Of a stretch of DNA of 43,872 nt, positions 29,762 to 38,983 are shown in pieces; the stretch's first letter is position 1, and each line of letters begins with the position of its first letter. The notes below the pieces were generated by a model. That model did not search any database and had not been told where the DNA came from. It saw nothing but the letters and a program-made list of their open reading frames with translations. A program made the position numbers and the translations under genes. The DNA is from Ruminococcaceae bacterium P7 (GTDB lineage Bacteria; Bacillota; Clostridia; Oscillospirales; Acutalibacteraceae), in the NCBI GenBank assembly GCA_900100595.1, contig FMUA01000021.1:1-43872 (forward strand), written 5' to 3'.

Positions 29762-30847
29762 TTATTCCATGATAGTTTTCAGAAGCGCCGACGGCAGGGA
29801 ATTGATATATTCCTGCGCGGAGCCTTTGCCGCTCGCGATGAACAGGCGCAGACCGTGCTCCGTGTTGATATAGTCGAGCGCGTTGTAGGTGCCGATGGTT
29901 CCCGGGTGACCTGTGCCGCCGTTGTACATCGCCTGCAGCCCGTAGCCGTAGCTTGTACCCGCGTCGGGAGAGTAGTTCTGCGTCATCTCCGCGAAAGTTT
30001 CCTTTGACACCAGCCTGCCCTCTGAAAGTCCCGACATCCACGCGTCCATATCAGCGGCATTGGTAGCGATATCACCGGCGCCGTTGGCAAGGCCTGTCTG
30101 GATTACATTGCCGTTTTCTTCTCCTCTGGTCAGTCCTTCCGCCCATGCGGGATTGTCCCTGACCTCCTCAACAAAGCCCGTATGCGTCATTCCGAGCGGC
30201 TCAAAGATATTCTCCCGCACAAAGTCGTGGTAGCGCTGTCCCGTGATCTGCTTCACGATATCCGCCAGGAGAAAAAAGTTGGAATTGGAATACGCGTACT
30301 GCGAATCCGGCTCAAATTTGAGCGGCTGCGCAAAAATCCATTCCTTAACCGCGGCGATGGTCTCGTCCTCGGTATTCCGGAAAGAAAGGCCGTCGCACTG
30401 TCCCTCGTTCACCATATCGGAAATGCCCGAGCGCATGGTGAGCAGGTTCTTGATGGTTATATCCTTTCCCGTTTCATACTCGGGGAAATACTTCTCTATC
30501 GTATCGTCTACGCTCAGTTTGCCCTCATCGCGCAGCATCATCACCGAGGCTGCGCAGAATTGTTTGGAAACAGAGCCGATATACATTGAGGAATCAACGG
30601 TCAGGTCGTTGCCGCTCTTGTCCTTGCCGCTGACGTACTGATAGATGACCTCTCCGTTTTTCGTCAGGCTGACGACGCCCTGAAATTTGTGTCCCTGCAG
30701 AATGCCGTCCATCTGCTCCTTGAAATCCGTTTTTTCCGCTTCTGCCGCAGCCGTTGTCGGCTCCGCGTCAGAGGAAGAATTGCCTGCGGAGCAGGCGGTC
30801 AGGCAAACCAAAAGGGCGGAAAACAGAATCGCAATTACTTTTTTCAT
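29762..30847 (-). CDS. Class C beta-lactamase-like serine hydrolase, lipoprotein
   Basis: A 361-residue protein. The lipobox LTAC follows the signal sequence MKKVIAILFSALLVC. The penicillin-binding-type domain has the SxxK motif SVSK, the YxN motif YSN (QYAYSNSNFFLL), and a GHPG motif near the end in place of the KTG box. Such enzymes are D-aminopeptidases, carboxypeptidases or esterases more often than drug-hydrolysing lactamases. It is exported and membrane-tethered. It is downstream of, and may be co-transcribed with, the MutS-like gene 21 bases away. Confidence 0.88.
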   Translation of the reverse strand: MKKVIAILFSALLVCLTACSAGNSSSDAEPTTAAAEAEKTDFKEQMDGILQGHKFQGVVSLTKNGEVIYQYVSGKDKSGNDLTVDSSMYIGSVSKQFCAASVMMLRDEGKLSVDDTIEKYFPEYETGKDITIKNLLTMRSGISDMVNEGQCDGLSFRNTEDETIAAVKEWIFAQPLKFEPDSQYAYSNSNFFLLADIVKQITGQRYHDFVRENIFEPLGMTHTGFVEEVRDNPAWAEGLTRGEENGNVIQTGLANGAGDIATNAADMDAWMSGLSEGRLVSKETFAEMTQNYSPDAGTSYGYGLQAMYNGGTGHPGTIGTYNALDYINTEHGLRLFIASGKGSAQEYINSLPSALLKTIME

Positions 30848-30868
30848 TTCAAACTCCTTTTTCTCTGA

Positions 30869-32491
30869 TCAATGGATGGATTTCATCAGCTGCTCATAGG
30901 TCACGCCGTATTTTTCGGCGATATCGCGCGCGTAGCTGACTCCGTCAGGCGGCGCAAGACAGACTTTATAGGAACGCTTTCCCTCCTGCAGTCCTGTCAC
31001 AAGTGAGGAAACCATCAATTCGCCGTCCTTTGCGTTGATTTCCTCGAGATTCATCGCAAGCTCGTGCATATGGGTGTTGAATACCGTTCTTGCGCCGAGA
31101 CTTCTGAGCGCCTTGACGACGTCTCTCGCGATATACAAGCCCTCTGTGAAAGAAGTGGAAGCGAGAGATTCGTTGAACAGCAGGAGGCTTTTTGCTGAGG
31201 AAAGCGCAAAAATCTCACTGATTCTCTGCGATTCCTCTCCCAGACGGCCGAGGTTGACGGTTTTGTTTTCATCAGCGGGAAAATGCGTGAAGATATTGTC
31301 ACAGGGCGACAGGCTGACCGCCTCGGCAGGGACATACAAGCCGTTCTGCGCAAGCAAAAACAGCAGTCCGACCGCCTGCGTAAAGGTCGTTTTTCCGCCT
31401 CTGTTGGGGCCTGTCATGATATAAATACCGTGCTCCCTTGAAAAGCCGAAGTCGTTGCGTACCACGTCAAGCTTATCGCCCGCAAGGGTTTTTACCGCAA
31501 GCTTCAGATTATAGATGCCCTTGGAGGTCAGCTCTTTGCTCTCGACGTCGAGGATCTCGGGCTTTGCCATCGGCAGTCCGCTTTTGAGCACCTCCGTGCA
31601 AAAATCCGCCCAGCGGATATAGAAGGTAAATTCGGGGATAAATTTTGTCAGACCATAGCCGCTGATGTCCACATAACGCGACAGCTTGTTTTTCAGGTGC
31701 TTGACGGTTGATGAAAGCATGTCGGATACTTCCCTGCTCAGGTTCTGCATCAGCGGATTGTCGGACGCGGTCGCGCCGGAGGAACGGAGCTTTGACATCC
31801 CGTTAAAGGACTCTCCGCCGCTTTTTCCGTCAAGCAGTCCGCCGAGCTGGGAAAGGAAACCGATAAAGTTATCGAGAATATTGGAATGGTCGAATTTCTT
31901 TTTGTTGATGGACATGATGCCGACCTCAACGGGGCGCATCGTCTCGTCAAGATTGATGCCGAGCGTAATGCTCTGGATTTGTGAGGTCTCGGTGATCAGC
32001 TCTTTGATGTCCACCTTGAGGTATTCAAAGCCGCAGTCGTTATAGATGGAAGCCACATGATCCCTGAGCTTTCTCAGACCCTCGGAACGGATATCGACGT
32101 TTTTCAGCGCCGCGTGAATATCGCTGATGCAGTTGATATAAACGTCCAGCTCCTGCAGGCGGTTGACAAGCTGCCACAGCGGCGCGATGGCATCGTCATT
32201 GAAGCTCCTGCCGAGCGTTTTCATGTAGTCGAGCTGGTCGAGCGAATAACGGATGCCGTCCTTAAAGGAAGGAAACCGCATAAAGTCCTCAAAAATGTCT
32301 CTGCGGTAGCGGATCACTTCGGGATTGCTTTCGACCGCGGTCATGATGCCCTTCATGATATTTCTCTCATAATCGCTCTTGGCGACATAGGAGAGGATGT
32401 AATCGAGAGACAGATCATTGCAGGTTGTCTCACTCAGCTTATGAAATGCGGGTTCTGTTCCAACGGGATACAACAGGTTAAAATCGTTCAT
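30869..32491 (-). CDS. MutS-like ATPase
   Basis: A 540-residue protein. The C-terminal MutS ATPase domain has Walker A TGPNRGGKTTFTQAVG, Walker B LLLFNESLAST and FNTHMHELAM, preceded by a helical lever-type region. The N-terminal mismatch-recognition domain of MutS1 is absent, so it is not the mismatch repair protein. Its relatives are the stand-alone MutS homologues of Firmicutes, of unknown role. ATG at 32491 with GGAG at a suitable distance; longer frames start on the ribosome site. Confidence 0.88.
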   Translation of the reverse strand: MNDFNLLYPVGTEPAFHKLSETTCNDLSLDYILSYVAKSDYERNIMKGIMTAVESNPEVIRYRRDIFEDFMRFPSFKDGIRYSLDQLDYMKTLGRSFNDDAIAPLWQLVNRLQELDVYINCISDIHAALKNVDIRSEGLRKLRDHVASIYNDCGFEYLKVDIKELITETSQIQSITLGINLDETMRPVEVGIMSINKKKFDHSNILDNFIGFLSQLGGLLDGKSGGESFNGMSKLRSSGATASDNPLMQNLSREVSDMLSSTVKHLKNKLSRYVDISGYGLTKFIPEFTFYIRWADFCTEVLKSGLPMAKPEILDVESKELTSKGIYNLKLAVKTLAGDKLDVVRNDFGFSREHGIYIMTGPNRGGKTTFTQAVGLLFLLAQNGLYVPAEAVSLSPCDNIFTHFPADENKTVNLGRLGEESQRISEIFALSSAKSLLLFNESLASTSFTEGLYIARDVVKALRSLGARTVFNTHMHELAMNLEEINAKDGELMVSSLVTGLQEGKRSYKVCLAPPDGVSYARDIAEKYGVTYEQLMKSIH

Positions 32492-32604
32492 TGCTTTCAT
32501 CTCCAAACTTTGATTCTGTCACTATTGTAAAGCGGAAATGAACAAAAAACAAGCAACGCATACCAAAAATAAGCAACGCTCAGGACGGAATATCAACGGA
32601 CGGT

Positions 32605-33441
32605 TTATAAGAACGGCTTTTTCCGTTCAAACGCGCCGAAGAACGGACGCGCCTTCTTCGCGATTTCATCGGCAAAGCAGAGAAGCGGTACGGCATAGCC
32701 CTCCGCCCTGACGCGGTAGGAGTTGATTTCAACCTCTGCTGTGGCAATCGCCGTGTGAATGACGATGCCGCTTTCGCAGAGCCGCTTCATGCACTTCTCA
32801 ACTTCCGCTTCCGTGAAACCCGTGTTTTTGCAAATCAGGCTCGTCGCGACAGGCATATGCGGAAGCGTATGGATATAGCAAAGGATTTTCAGCAGCTTTT
32901 TGTCCGAAAACAGCGCAAAAACCTTTTGCAGCTCAGACAGCTCCTCCAACTGCGGGAGGATGCTCTTATCCTCGTTCTCGCGCATAAGAAAGAAGTGATC
33001 AAGCTCAGGCGACATGCGGGTAAAGGCCAGTCCGCAGTCGTGAACCAGCCTCGCAAAATGGTCGGTCGTCTTTTCGTTTCCCGTAAACGAACCGTTGACA
33101 TAGCTGTTCATAAACAAGTCGACAGCGGACGCGTCCCCCAATAAACCGACCTGAATTGCCCAGCAGATCTCAAAGGCGTATTCGTACGCCTCCTTATGCG
33201 GCATTCCGCAGAGCTTCCGCGCAAGCTGAACGGAATAGCTCTGTTCCTCGCGACCGTACAGCGTGTCGATACTGACGCCGAGCGCCTGCGCGATATGCGG
33301 AATAATCTCGGCGTCGGGCGTACTGCCGCGCTCCCATTTCGATACCGCCTGCGTGGTCACGCCGATAATCCTTCCGAGCTGCTCCTGCGTATAGCCCTTT
33401 TCGGTGCGGTATTGCTTGGTTTTCTCTCCGATAACGCTCAT
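32605..33441 (-). CDS. XRE-family regulator with helical C-terminal domain
   Basis: A 278-residue protein. The N-terminal XRE domain (TEKGYTQEQLGRIIGVTTQA, then VSKWERGSTPDAEII) ends in GVSIDTLYGR. A helical region follows (EICWAIQVGLLGDASAVDLF), with a winged-helix-like stretch near the end (VATSLICKNTGFTEAEVEKC). The second module may be a ligand-sensing or second DNA-binding domain. GGAGGG precedes the ATG at 33441. It lies in the same orientation as RecQ, 78 bases downstream of it, with no clear terminator between. Confidence 0.85.
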   Translation of the reverse strand: MSVIGEKTKQYRTEKGYTQEQLGRIIGVTTQAVSKWERGSTPDAEIIPHIAQALGVSIDTLYGREEQSYSVQLARKLCGMPHKEAYEYAFEICWAIQVGLLGDASAVDLFMNSYVNGSFTGNEKTTDHFARLVHDCGLAFTRMSPELDHFFLMRENEDKSILPQLEELSELQKVFALFSDKKLLKILCYIHTLPHMPVATSLICKNTGFTEAEVEKCMKRLCESGIVIHTAIATAEVEINSYRVRAEGYAVPLLCFADEIAKKARPFFGAFERKKPFL

Positions 33442-33518
33442 AATCAACCCTCCGTTGATTTATCTGCTTTCATTGTAACAAATCCTGTCGGGTTTGTCTA
33501 TATCCTTTTCTCATTCCG

Positions 33519-35681
33519 TTATTCAGCATATCGTTCCGCGAGCTTTTCGATCACATATTCCTGAGCGGTGCGGCTGAAAAACGCCGTTTCAACTGACTCT
33601 CCTGACGGATTCTTTCGCTGCCCGAGCATGACGCCGTATCGCTCACCCTTCTGTGTCGGACAGACATACAGACATCCGCCGATTTCGGTCATTTCGAGCA
33701 GCCCGGCGGCAATCATCTGATCCGTGACGTCTGATTCTTCCAATCGGCTGCGGTTCTCATCAACCACCAAGGAACCGATTCTCTCTGCGATCTCAAAACA
33801 GGAAATCGGCTCGTCGGAATACGGAAAGCCGCTCAGCTGCTCCCGTGTGATCAGAAACGGAAGCCTTCCGTTCTTGTCGGGTTTGTACTTTTTGATGACG
33901 CGCAAAAACGCTTTGCCGTATTTTTGAAGCTTGTTCTGACTTACGCCGCTGACAGCGAGAAATTCTCTTTCCGTTACCGGGAGCTTTCGGCACATTTCTG
34001 TGAGAGCCGCATCGGTAAAGATGGCAAAGGCAGGCACGCCGCGCTTTCGGGCAAACTGTATTCTCAGCTGCTTGAGCGCATCAAACAATCCGCGGTTCAC
34101 AGTGCTCAGCTCAGCCTTGTTCTCATGCGCTTTCATTTGTTTCGACTTCCTGATTTTCACCCGCGCCTTGCCGCGCAATACGGGATAGCTCATTTCGGTG
34201 ACGCGCAGGATCGGTCTTTTCGCGTCAACAGAAATGATGTAGTCCTGCTCCCCGAGCTTTTCGATCATGTATCTGATTTCCGACGCGCGTGTATCTCTCA
34301 TGATTCCATAGGTGGACTGCGCATCCAGTCCCGCCTGCCTGATCTTCTCCGTGACTTCGCCCCGCAGCACGTCCGTTATCATTTTCGCGCCGTAGCGCTG
34401 CCCTGTCCTGATGATGCAGGACAGGATTTTCTGCGCCTCCACCGTGATGTCGACGGTTTCAAATTCGGTCAGGCAGTTGGAGCATTTGCCGCAGGAGGTC
34501 TTGCAGGAGTCCCCGAAGTAGCGCAGCATATACCGGCGCAGGCAGTCGCTTGTGGTACAGTAAAATACCATCTGCTTCAGGCGTTCCTCCTCTTGTCTGC
34601 GGAACGCTTCATTCTGCTCCGGCGTAAGGTCGGAATTGTACTCTCCGTTTTCAATAAAATAACGGCAGGTCATCACGTCGCGCTTGCTGTACAATAAAAT
34701 GCAGTCCGCCTCGGCGCCGTCACGGCCGGCTCTGCCTGCCTCCTGATAGTAGCTCTCGAGGTTCTTCGGCATGTTGTAGTGGATCACAAACGAGACGTTT
34801 GACTTGTCGATCCCCATGCCGAAAGCGTTTGTCGCTACCATCACCTGCCTGCGGTCATAGACGAAATCATCCTGATTTCTTACGCGCTCCGCGTCCTCCA
34901 GTCCCGCATGATAGCGCGTTGCGGATATCCCTTCCGTTTTGAGCATGCCGCAGACGTCCTCGACCTGTCTGCGTGTGGAGCAGTAAACGATTCCCGACTG
35001 CTCTTTTCGCTCCCTGATCAGCTCGATCAGCTTTGCATCCTTGTCATTCGGCCGGAGAACCGCAAAATAGAGGTTCGGGCGGTCAAAGCCCGTGGTGACG
35101 GCAACGGGCCGGTTCAAGCCCAGCAGACGGATAATATCCTCCCTGACATTCTCCGTTGCTGTCGCGGTGAACGCGCCGATCACGGGACGAAAAAACAGCT
35201 GCCCGATGAATCTGCGTATGGACAGATAACCGGGTCTGAAATCCTGTCCCCACTGCGATACGCAATGCGCTTCGTCCACCGCCACCATCGAGATCCTGAC
35301 AGCGTGGCACATATTCAGAAACCCCGCGCTTTCCAGACGCTCGGGAGCAACATAGATGATTTTATATTTTCCGTTCGACGCGTTGCGCAGCGCCTTCATG
35401 TACTGCGTCTCGGTCAGCGAGCGGTTGAGATACGCCGCGCTGACGCCCTGCTGTACCAGCGCGTTGACCTGATCCTTCATCAGCGAAATCAGCGGTGAGA
35501 TGACCAGCGTGATGCCGTTCATCATCAGCGCGGGCACCTGATAGCACAGGGATTTTCCCGCGCCTGTCGGCATGATTCCGAGAACATCCTGCCCGCTGAG
35601 CAGCGCGTCAACCAACGCCTCCTGTCCCGGGCGGAATGTATCATAACCGAAATATTTTTTCAGTATTTCATGTTTTTCCAT
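33519..35681 (-). CDS. recQ: ATP-dependent DNA helicase RecQ
   Basis: A 720-residue protein with all RecQ parts in order: motif 0 and Walker A (FRPGQEALV, GAGKSLCYQVPAL), DEAH-type box VDEAHC, GRAGRDG, the RQC zinc site (CLRRYMLRYFGDSCKTSC, then CGKCSNC), and an HRDC domain (LFDALKQLRIQFARKRGVP) followed by a linker and small C-terminal domain. It unwinds DNA in the 3'-5' direction in recombination repair. ATG at 35681 with AGGAAAAAG. The helicase core is complete. Confidence 0.95.
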   Translation of the reverse strand: MEKHEILKKYFGYDTFRPGQEALVDALLSGQDVLGIMPTGAGKSLCYQVPALMMNGITLVISPLISLMKDQVNALVQQGVSAAYLNRSLTETQYMKALRNASNGKYKIIYVAPERLESAGFLNMCHAVRISMVAVDEAHCVSQWGQDFRPGYLSIRRFIGQLFFRPVIGAFTATATENVREDIIRLLGLNRPVAVTTGFDRPNLYFAVLRPNDKDAKLIELIRERKEQSGIVYCSTRRQVEDVCGMLKTEGISATRYHAGLEDAERVRNQDDFVYDRRQVMVATNAFGMGIDKSNVSFVIHYNMPKNLESYYQEAGRAGRDGAEADCILLYSKRDVMTCRYFIENGEYNSDLTPEQNEAFRRQEEERLKQMVFYCTTSDCLRRYMLRYFGDSCKTSCGKCSNCLTEFETVDITVEAQKILSCIIRTGQRYGAKMITDVLRGEVTEKIRQAGLDAQSTYGIMRDTRASEIRYMIEKLGEQDYIISVDAKRPILRVTEMSYPVLRGKARVKIRKSKQMKAHENKAELSTVNRGLFDALKQLRIQFARKRGVPAFAIFTDAALTEMCRKLPVTEREFLAVSGVSQNKLQKYGKAFLRVIKKYKPDKNGRLPFLITREQLSGFPYSDEPISCFEIAERIGSLVVDENRSRLEESDVTDQMIAAGLLEMTEIGGCLYVCPTQKGERYGVMLGQRKNPSGESVETAFFSRTAQEYVIEKLAERYAE

Positions 35682-35761
35682 ATATCTTTTTCCTGCCGCA
35701 ATAATCATTCTACTGCTATTGTATCACGAACCGTGCGCAAAAACAACGGAATCACGCGATA

Positions 35762-35795
35762 AAAAGCGCCGCAGCCGGACGGTTGCGACGCTTTT
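35762..35795. terminator. Terminator between recQ and the dockerin-protein remnant
   Basis: AAAAGCG pairs with CGCTTTT and GCAGCC with GGTTGC, with a GGAC loop; five T residues follow on the minus strand. It ends the leftward transcript of the dockerin remnant. Confidence 0.75.
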
Positions 35796-35813
35796 CCGAT
35801 AATGATTGTAGAT

Positions 35814-36710
35814 TTATACAGGCACAAAGGGCAGCTCATATTTGTCGCGGATGATGGTCTTGCCGATGTGATTATGATCGTTATACTCGGCAAGGTATCG
35901 CTGGATATAGGTTACGTCCATGATGGTCAAGCCCTTTTCATCAACGTCGGCAGCCTTTGCGTCAAAGAAGTCCTGCGGAATATCCGCGAGCTTCATCTGA
36001 ATCGCGGTCGCGTCATTGATGGTGATAACACCGTCGCCGTCAGCGTCGCCGATGACATAGGAATTCACCGTTTTCACGGTAACGCTCAGCGTATCGCCGA
36101 AAATGGGATCGTAGTCGACATCCTGTCCGTTTACCCTGATTTTCAGGGTGCTGACGACCTTTCCCGCTTTTATATCCGCCTGCTTGACGGTGTAGGCGTA
36201 GTCAATGGGATACAGCTCTCCCGATTTGAGAGAGGTGATCTTTGCAACGGAGACCTCCTCGCCGGACGCTCCCATAGAAAGTATCAGCTCAAATTCCGTA
36301 TCGTCGCTGAAATCGATTTCGGTGTTATTCTGAATTGCGAGCCTGCCGTGAATCTTTTCGCCTGCCGCGTAGGTTTCCTGCGGTTCTGTCAGAACATTCG
36401 CCGCCGTGAACGCCTCCGTCTCGGGATAGCTCCTGATTGGGAAATTGTCATAGGTAAAGAAATCGATATTCTCGGACACGTTCTTCTCTTTGAGCGTCTG
36501 CGTTACGTCCGCCCAGTCAGCCCATTCGGTGCCGTTCGCGCCTTCATAACCGATATAGCTCTCGCCCGCGTTGACAACGCCCTTGCTGCAGAGCTTGTCG
36601 ATCATGAATTGGTTTGGATCGTTCCCCACGTCGGCATAGCGCGCTCTTCGGGACTCATAGTATTGGAAAAAGCCCTCACGTGTCACCGTGATGTTCTTAA
36701 CGGAAAATTA
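35814..36710 (-). pseudogene. C-terminal remnant of a dockerin-bearing secreted protein
   Basis: The frame opens right after a stop near 36712 and reads FSVKNITVTREGFFQYYESR without start codon, ribosome site or signal peptide, so the N-terminus is missing. A GTG at 36686 could only start it inside a domain. The remaining part has an unassigned domain (NVSENIDFFTYDNFPIRSY), an Ig-like segment, and a type I dockerin near residues 225-280 (GDADGDGVITINDATAIQ, then IMDVTYIQRYLAEYND). The complete ancestor was a cellulosome-type or cell-surface component. The sequence immediately upstream is the end of the recombinase remnant, which probably marks the insertion point. Confidence 0.75.
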
Positions 36711-36720
36711 GGTGGCTGTG

Positions 36721-36754
36721 ATACCCTGAAGGTTTGAATTTACCTTCAGGGTAT
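36721..36754. terminator. Perfect 13-bp hairpin after the recombinase remnant
   Basis: ATACCCTGAAGGT pairs with ACCTTCAGGGTAT over 13 bases with an 8-base loop, between the recombinase stop and the dockerin remnant. It probably ends the recombinase transcript, or marks the end of the integrated element. Confidence 0.6.
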
Positions 36755-36762
36755 TTTCTTGC

Positions 36763-38337
36763 TTAATTTTTGCCTAACTGAAATGTGTACTGAATGACGA
36801 TGGTATTGCCGCAGGTGCGCGAGTATCTGACTTCTTTTTCGTAGACATCAATCCGCTTGATGAAGGCACGGAGAATTTCGGGAGTGAGCTTTTCAATGTT
36901 AATATACTCTTTCGCTTTTGCAATGAAATCCTTGACGTATTTTTCCTGCAAATCAATCTCGTTGATTTTCTCGTTGAGTTTGTTCAGCTTAGTGCGAATC
37001 TGTGCCTGTTCTACTTCGTAGCCTGACGCAAGGAAATCATAGCGTTCGGGAGTGATACGTCCGACAACTCTATCCTCGTAGAGACAGCGGATGATGTTGT
37101 CAAGCTCGTGGATCCGGGTGGTCAACTGAGATTTTTCTTTCTCTGCCGAAGCATAATACTTCTTAGCTTCGACTTTGCCCTTCTCGGTTGCCATAGCGTA
37201 AAACTCATCACTGTGGCCGTTTGCCAACGCTATCATGGATTTCAACTGCGTGAGGACAATCGTATCAAGTACCTGCTCCTTGATATTGTGTACGGTACAT
37301 CTTGATTTCCCCTGCTGATAACCACCGCATTGAAAATAGTTTTTCTCGTTGATTGCGATAAAGCGTACATCATATTGAGGGAACGTAATCTCCATCAACA
37401 TTCCTGTCTGGAGATATTCTCTGCCGAGTCGGGATTGGTCTTTGACGATAACCGTACCGACCTTGCCCGCGTAAATGTCATCCATCATCTGTTTGTAACC
37501 GGGACGGTTGAAGTTTGCGCCGGAGTAACCGTCGTCAACATAGTACTTGCAGTTCAGCGAAAAAGCATTGTACATAATGCTGTTGGCGGTATCATGGAAA
37601 GAAAGCGGCAAATCCGAACCTGAAAATCTTCCGTAAAATGAAAGGAACAAAGCTGCCAGCGTACTCTTGCGTGTTCCGGTTTTACCGAGCAGACAGAGAA
37701 CAAACTTCGGTTCGCAATTAGCCTGATGCAGAAATTCATTCAGCGGAGTGAGAAAAGTGAAAGCCAGTAACGGCAAAGTGATTTCATCGGGCGCAAACGA
37801 GAATTCACTTGTCATAGAAAATGCGCTTGATAAATCGGAGATTTTCCAATCAGTTGCTTTTTCATAGCGACTGAGCTTACCCCGTAAGCTGACATCATAC
37901 TTTCCGTCGTTCGGCAACAGATATTCCCACTTACCGTCGATATTCTTCCAGCCGGTAACATGGTAAACGTGTATTTTTTCCGCATTCTCCGTTGTCAGCT
38001 GAATAGCGTGACGGACGGTTTCCTTTATGCTTCTTTCGGGTTCAAGAACGCAATCCGCTCCCCAGCGTTCAATCAGCCAGTTGAAGTTTCCAAGCTCAGA
38101 ACCTGACACATCAATCTCCGGAAGCAATCTTCCGCTCGAATGAACGCCGCCTAAGCGAAGCTCATACTTTTCTTCTACGCCGTCGTCAACGCTGACCTCT
38201 TTGACGATGTACGGCAAAAAGTTACAAAGCTTCTTTGTTGTTATTCCGCTTTTTGTGGTTACCTCTTTGTAAAGGCAGCCACCCACTACCTTGTACGGCA
38301 ACGGATACCGTACAGGGCTTGTACTTGAATTACTCAC
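36763..38337 (-). CDS. In-frame chimera: DUF927 helicase-like N-terminus plus pieces of a large serine recombinase
   Basis: 524 codons without a stop, from a GTG with GGAGG upstream. Residues 1-261 are a DUF927 phage/plasmid primase-helicase piece (VYHVTGWKNIDGKWEYLLPN, Walker A LGKTGTRKSTL, LSFHDTANSIMYNAFS). At 262 it becomes CKYYVDDGYSGANFNRPG and QSRLGREYLQTG, the second half of a serine recombinase catalytic domain, up to about 330. At 331 it jumps to the zinc-ribbon end (YFQCGGYQQGKSRCTVHNIK) and the C-terminal coiled coil. The catalytic serine region and most of the DNA-binding domain are absent, and DUF927 lacks its Walker B half, so neither activity is expected. Junctions lie near 37554 and 37344. 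Confidence 0.7.
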   Translation of the reverse strand: MSNSSTSPVRYPLPYKVVGGCLYKEVTTKSGITTKKLCNFLPYIVKEVSVDDGVEEKYELRLGGVHSSGRLLPEIDVSGSELGNFNWLIERWGADCVLEPERSIKETVRHAIQLTTENAEKIHVYHVTGWKNIDGKWEYLLPNDGKYDVSLRGKLSRYEKATDWKISDLSSAFSMTSEFSFAPDEITLPLLAFTFLTPLNEFLHQANCEPKFVLCLLGKTGTRKSTLAALFLSFYGRFSGSDLPLSFHDTANSIMYNAFSLNCKYYVDDGYSGANFNRPGYKQMMDDIYAGKVGTVIVKDQSRLGREYLQTGMLMEITFPQYDVRFIAINEKNYFQCGGYQQGKSRCTVHNIKEQVLDTIVLTQLKSMIALANGHSDEFYAMATEKGKVEAKKYYASAEKEKSQLTTRIHELDNIIRCLYEDRVVGRITPERYDFLASGYEVEQAQIRTKLNKLNEKINEIDLQEKYVKDFIAKAKEYINIEKLTPEILRAFIKRIDVYEKEVRYSRTCGNTIVIQYTFQLGKN

Positions 38338-38375
38338 GTGTAATTCCTCCTTAAAATATTTTTTTCGAATACAAA

Positions 38376-38401
38376 ACTCCCACCTCGTTAAAAGTGGGAG
38401 T
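38376..38401 (-). terminator. Hairpin upstream of the chimera
   Basis: ACTCCCAC pairs with GTGGGAGT over 8 bases, with TTTTGT after it on the minus strand. It would end transcription from the right before the chimera. Confidence 0.45.
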
Positions 38402-38587
38402 AGTATACATATTTGCAGAAATCAAATTCAGCCTTAAGGCGCCATTTGGCTGAACTGTCTTTCCACTCTATCAATGTCAAATATTTTAAAAAGTCCGTAT
38501 TTTGATATGACAAGTCAAAAATCTTTCCAAAAAGGGTTGTGACAGTCGAACAGTTGTGCTGTAATATTATCGAACGGAGGTTCTAAT

Positions 38588-38740
38588 ATGAAGTTTATCG
38601 AAAATTCAAACGAGGGTGTTCACTGCTACAACCGCTTTTCAGCAGATTTTTCAGATAACATTGTTAAACTGAATAAGGACGGTGCGGAAAAGAAGCTGAA
38701 AAAGAACTTGAATAAACTGAAGAAAAATATGGAAAAATGA
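38588..38740 (+). CDS. 50-residue basic protein, unknown
   Basis: ATG at 38588 with GGAGG 7 bases upstream; the product starts MKFIENSNEGVHCYNRF and ends in a lysine/asparagine-rich amphipathic helix (KKLKKNLNKLKKNMEK). A promoter-like TTGTGA-17-TGTAAT lies upstream and a strong terminator directly follows. No family is recognised. The compact promoter-ORF-terminator unit inside mobile-element debris resembles a small cargo gene. Confidence 0.55.
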   Translation: MKFIENSNEGVHCYNRFSADFSDNIVKLNKDGAEKKLKKNLNKLKKNMEK

Positions 38741-38966
38741 AGGCTGCGGGCACTGTGAACCGCAGCCTTTTTCGTGCCCACAAACCGCGACAAATCGCCT
38801 GTGTCGGCTTTGCTGGGCGAGTTCGGGTAGTTCCCCGATTTTTCGTTTCGCGCCAAATTCGGCGAATTTGGGCGGGTAAGGTTTTCTCGGTGTTCATAGC
38901 GTCAACCATCAGATTCACAGCCTCATAGAAACCCCGGCGAAACGCATCGCGCTCGCCGAGGTTCAT
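38664..38966 (-). pseudogene. Possible fragment of a mobile-element gene
   Basis: The leftward frame from 38966 starts MNLGERDAFRRGFYEAVNLM and continues charged and helical to about 38780, looking like the start of a real protein, but there is no ribosome site at proper distance. The last 30 codons are only the complement of the terminator and the 50-residue ORF. It may be a decayed fragment with fused noncoding sequence. Confidence 0.3.
38742..38770 (+). terminator. Terminator after the 50-residue ORF
   Basis: GGCTGCGG pairs with CCGCAGCC over 8 bases, then TTTTT. It is 1 base after the stop codon. Confidence 0.8.
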
Positions 38967-38983
38967 AGGTTCTGTATGCTTAA

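Noticed and set aside
33924..34697. 257-codon open frame on the plus strand opposite recQ
   Set aside because: Antisense shadow of the RecQ gene with no ribosome site and no recognisable domain.
38852..38872. Inverted repeat CAAATTC/GAATTTG as an operator
   Set aside because: A single short dyad in fragmentary DNA without a promoter or regulator nearby; chance occurrence is likely.
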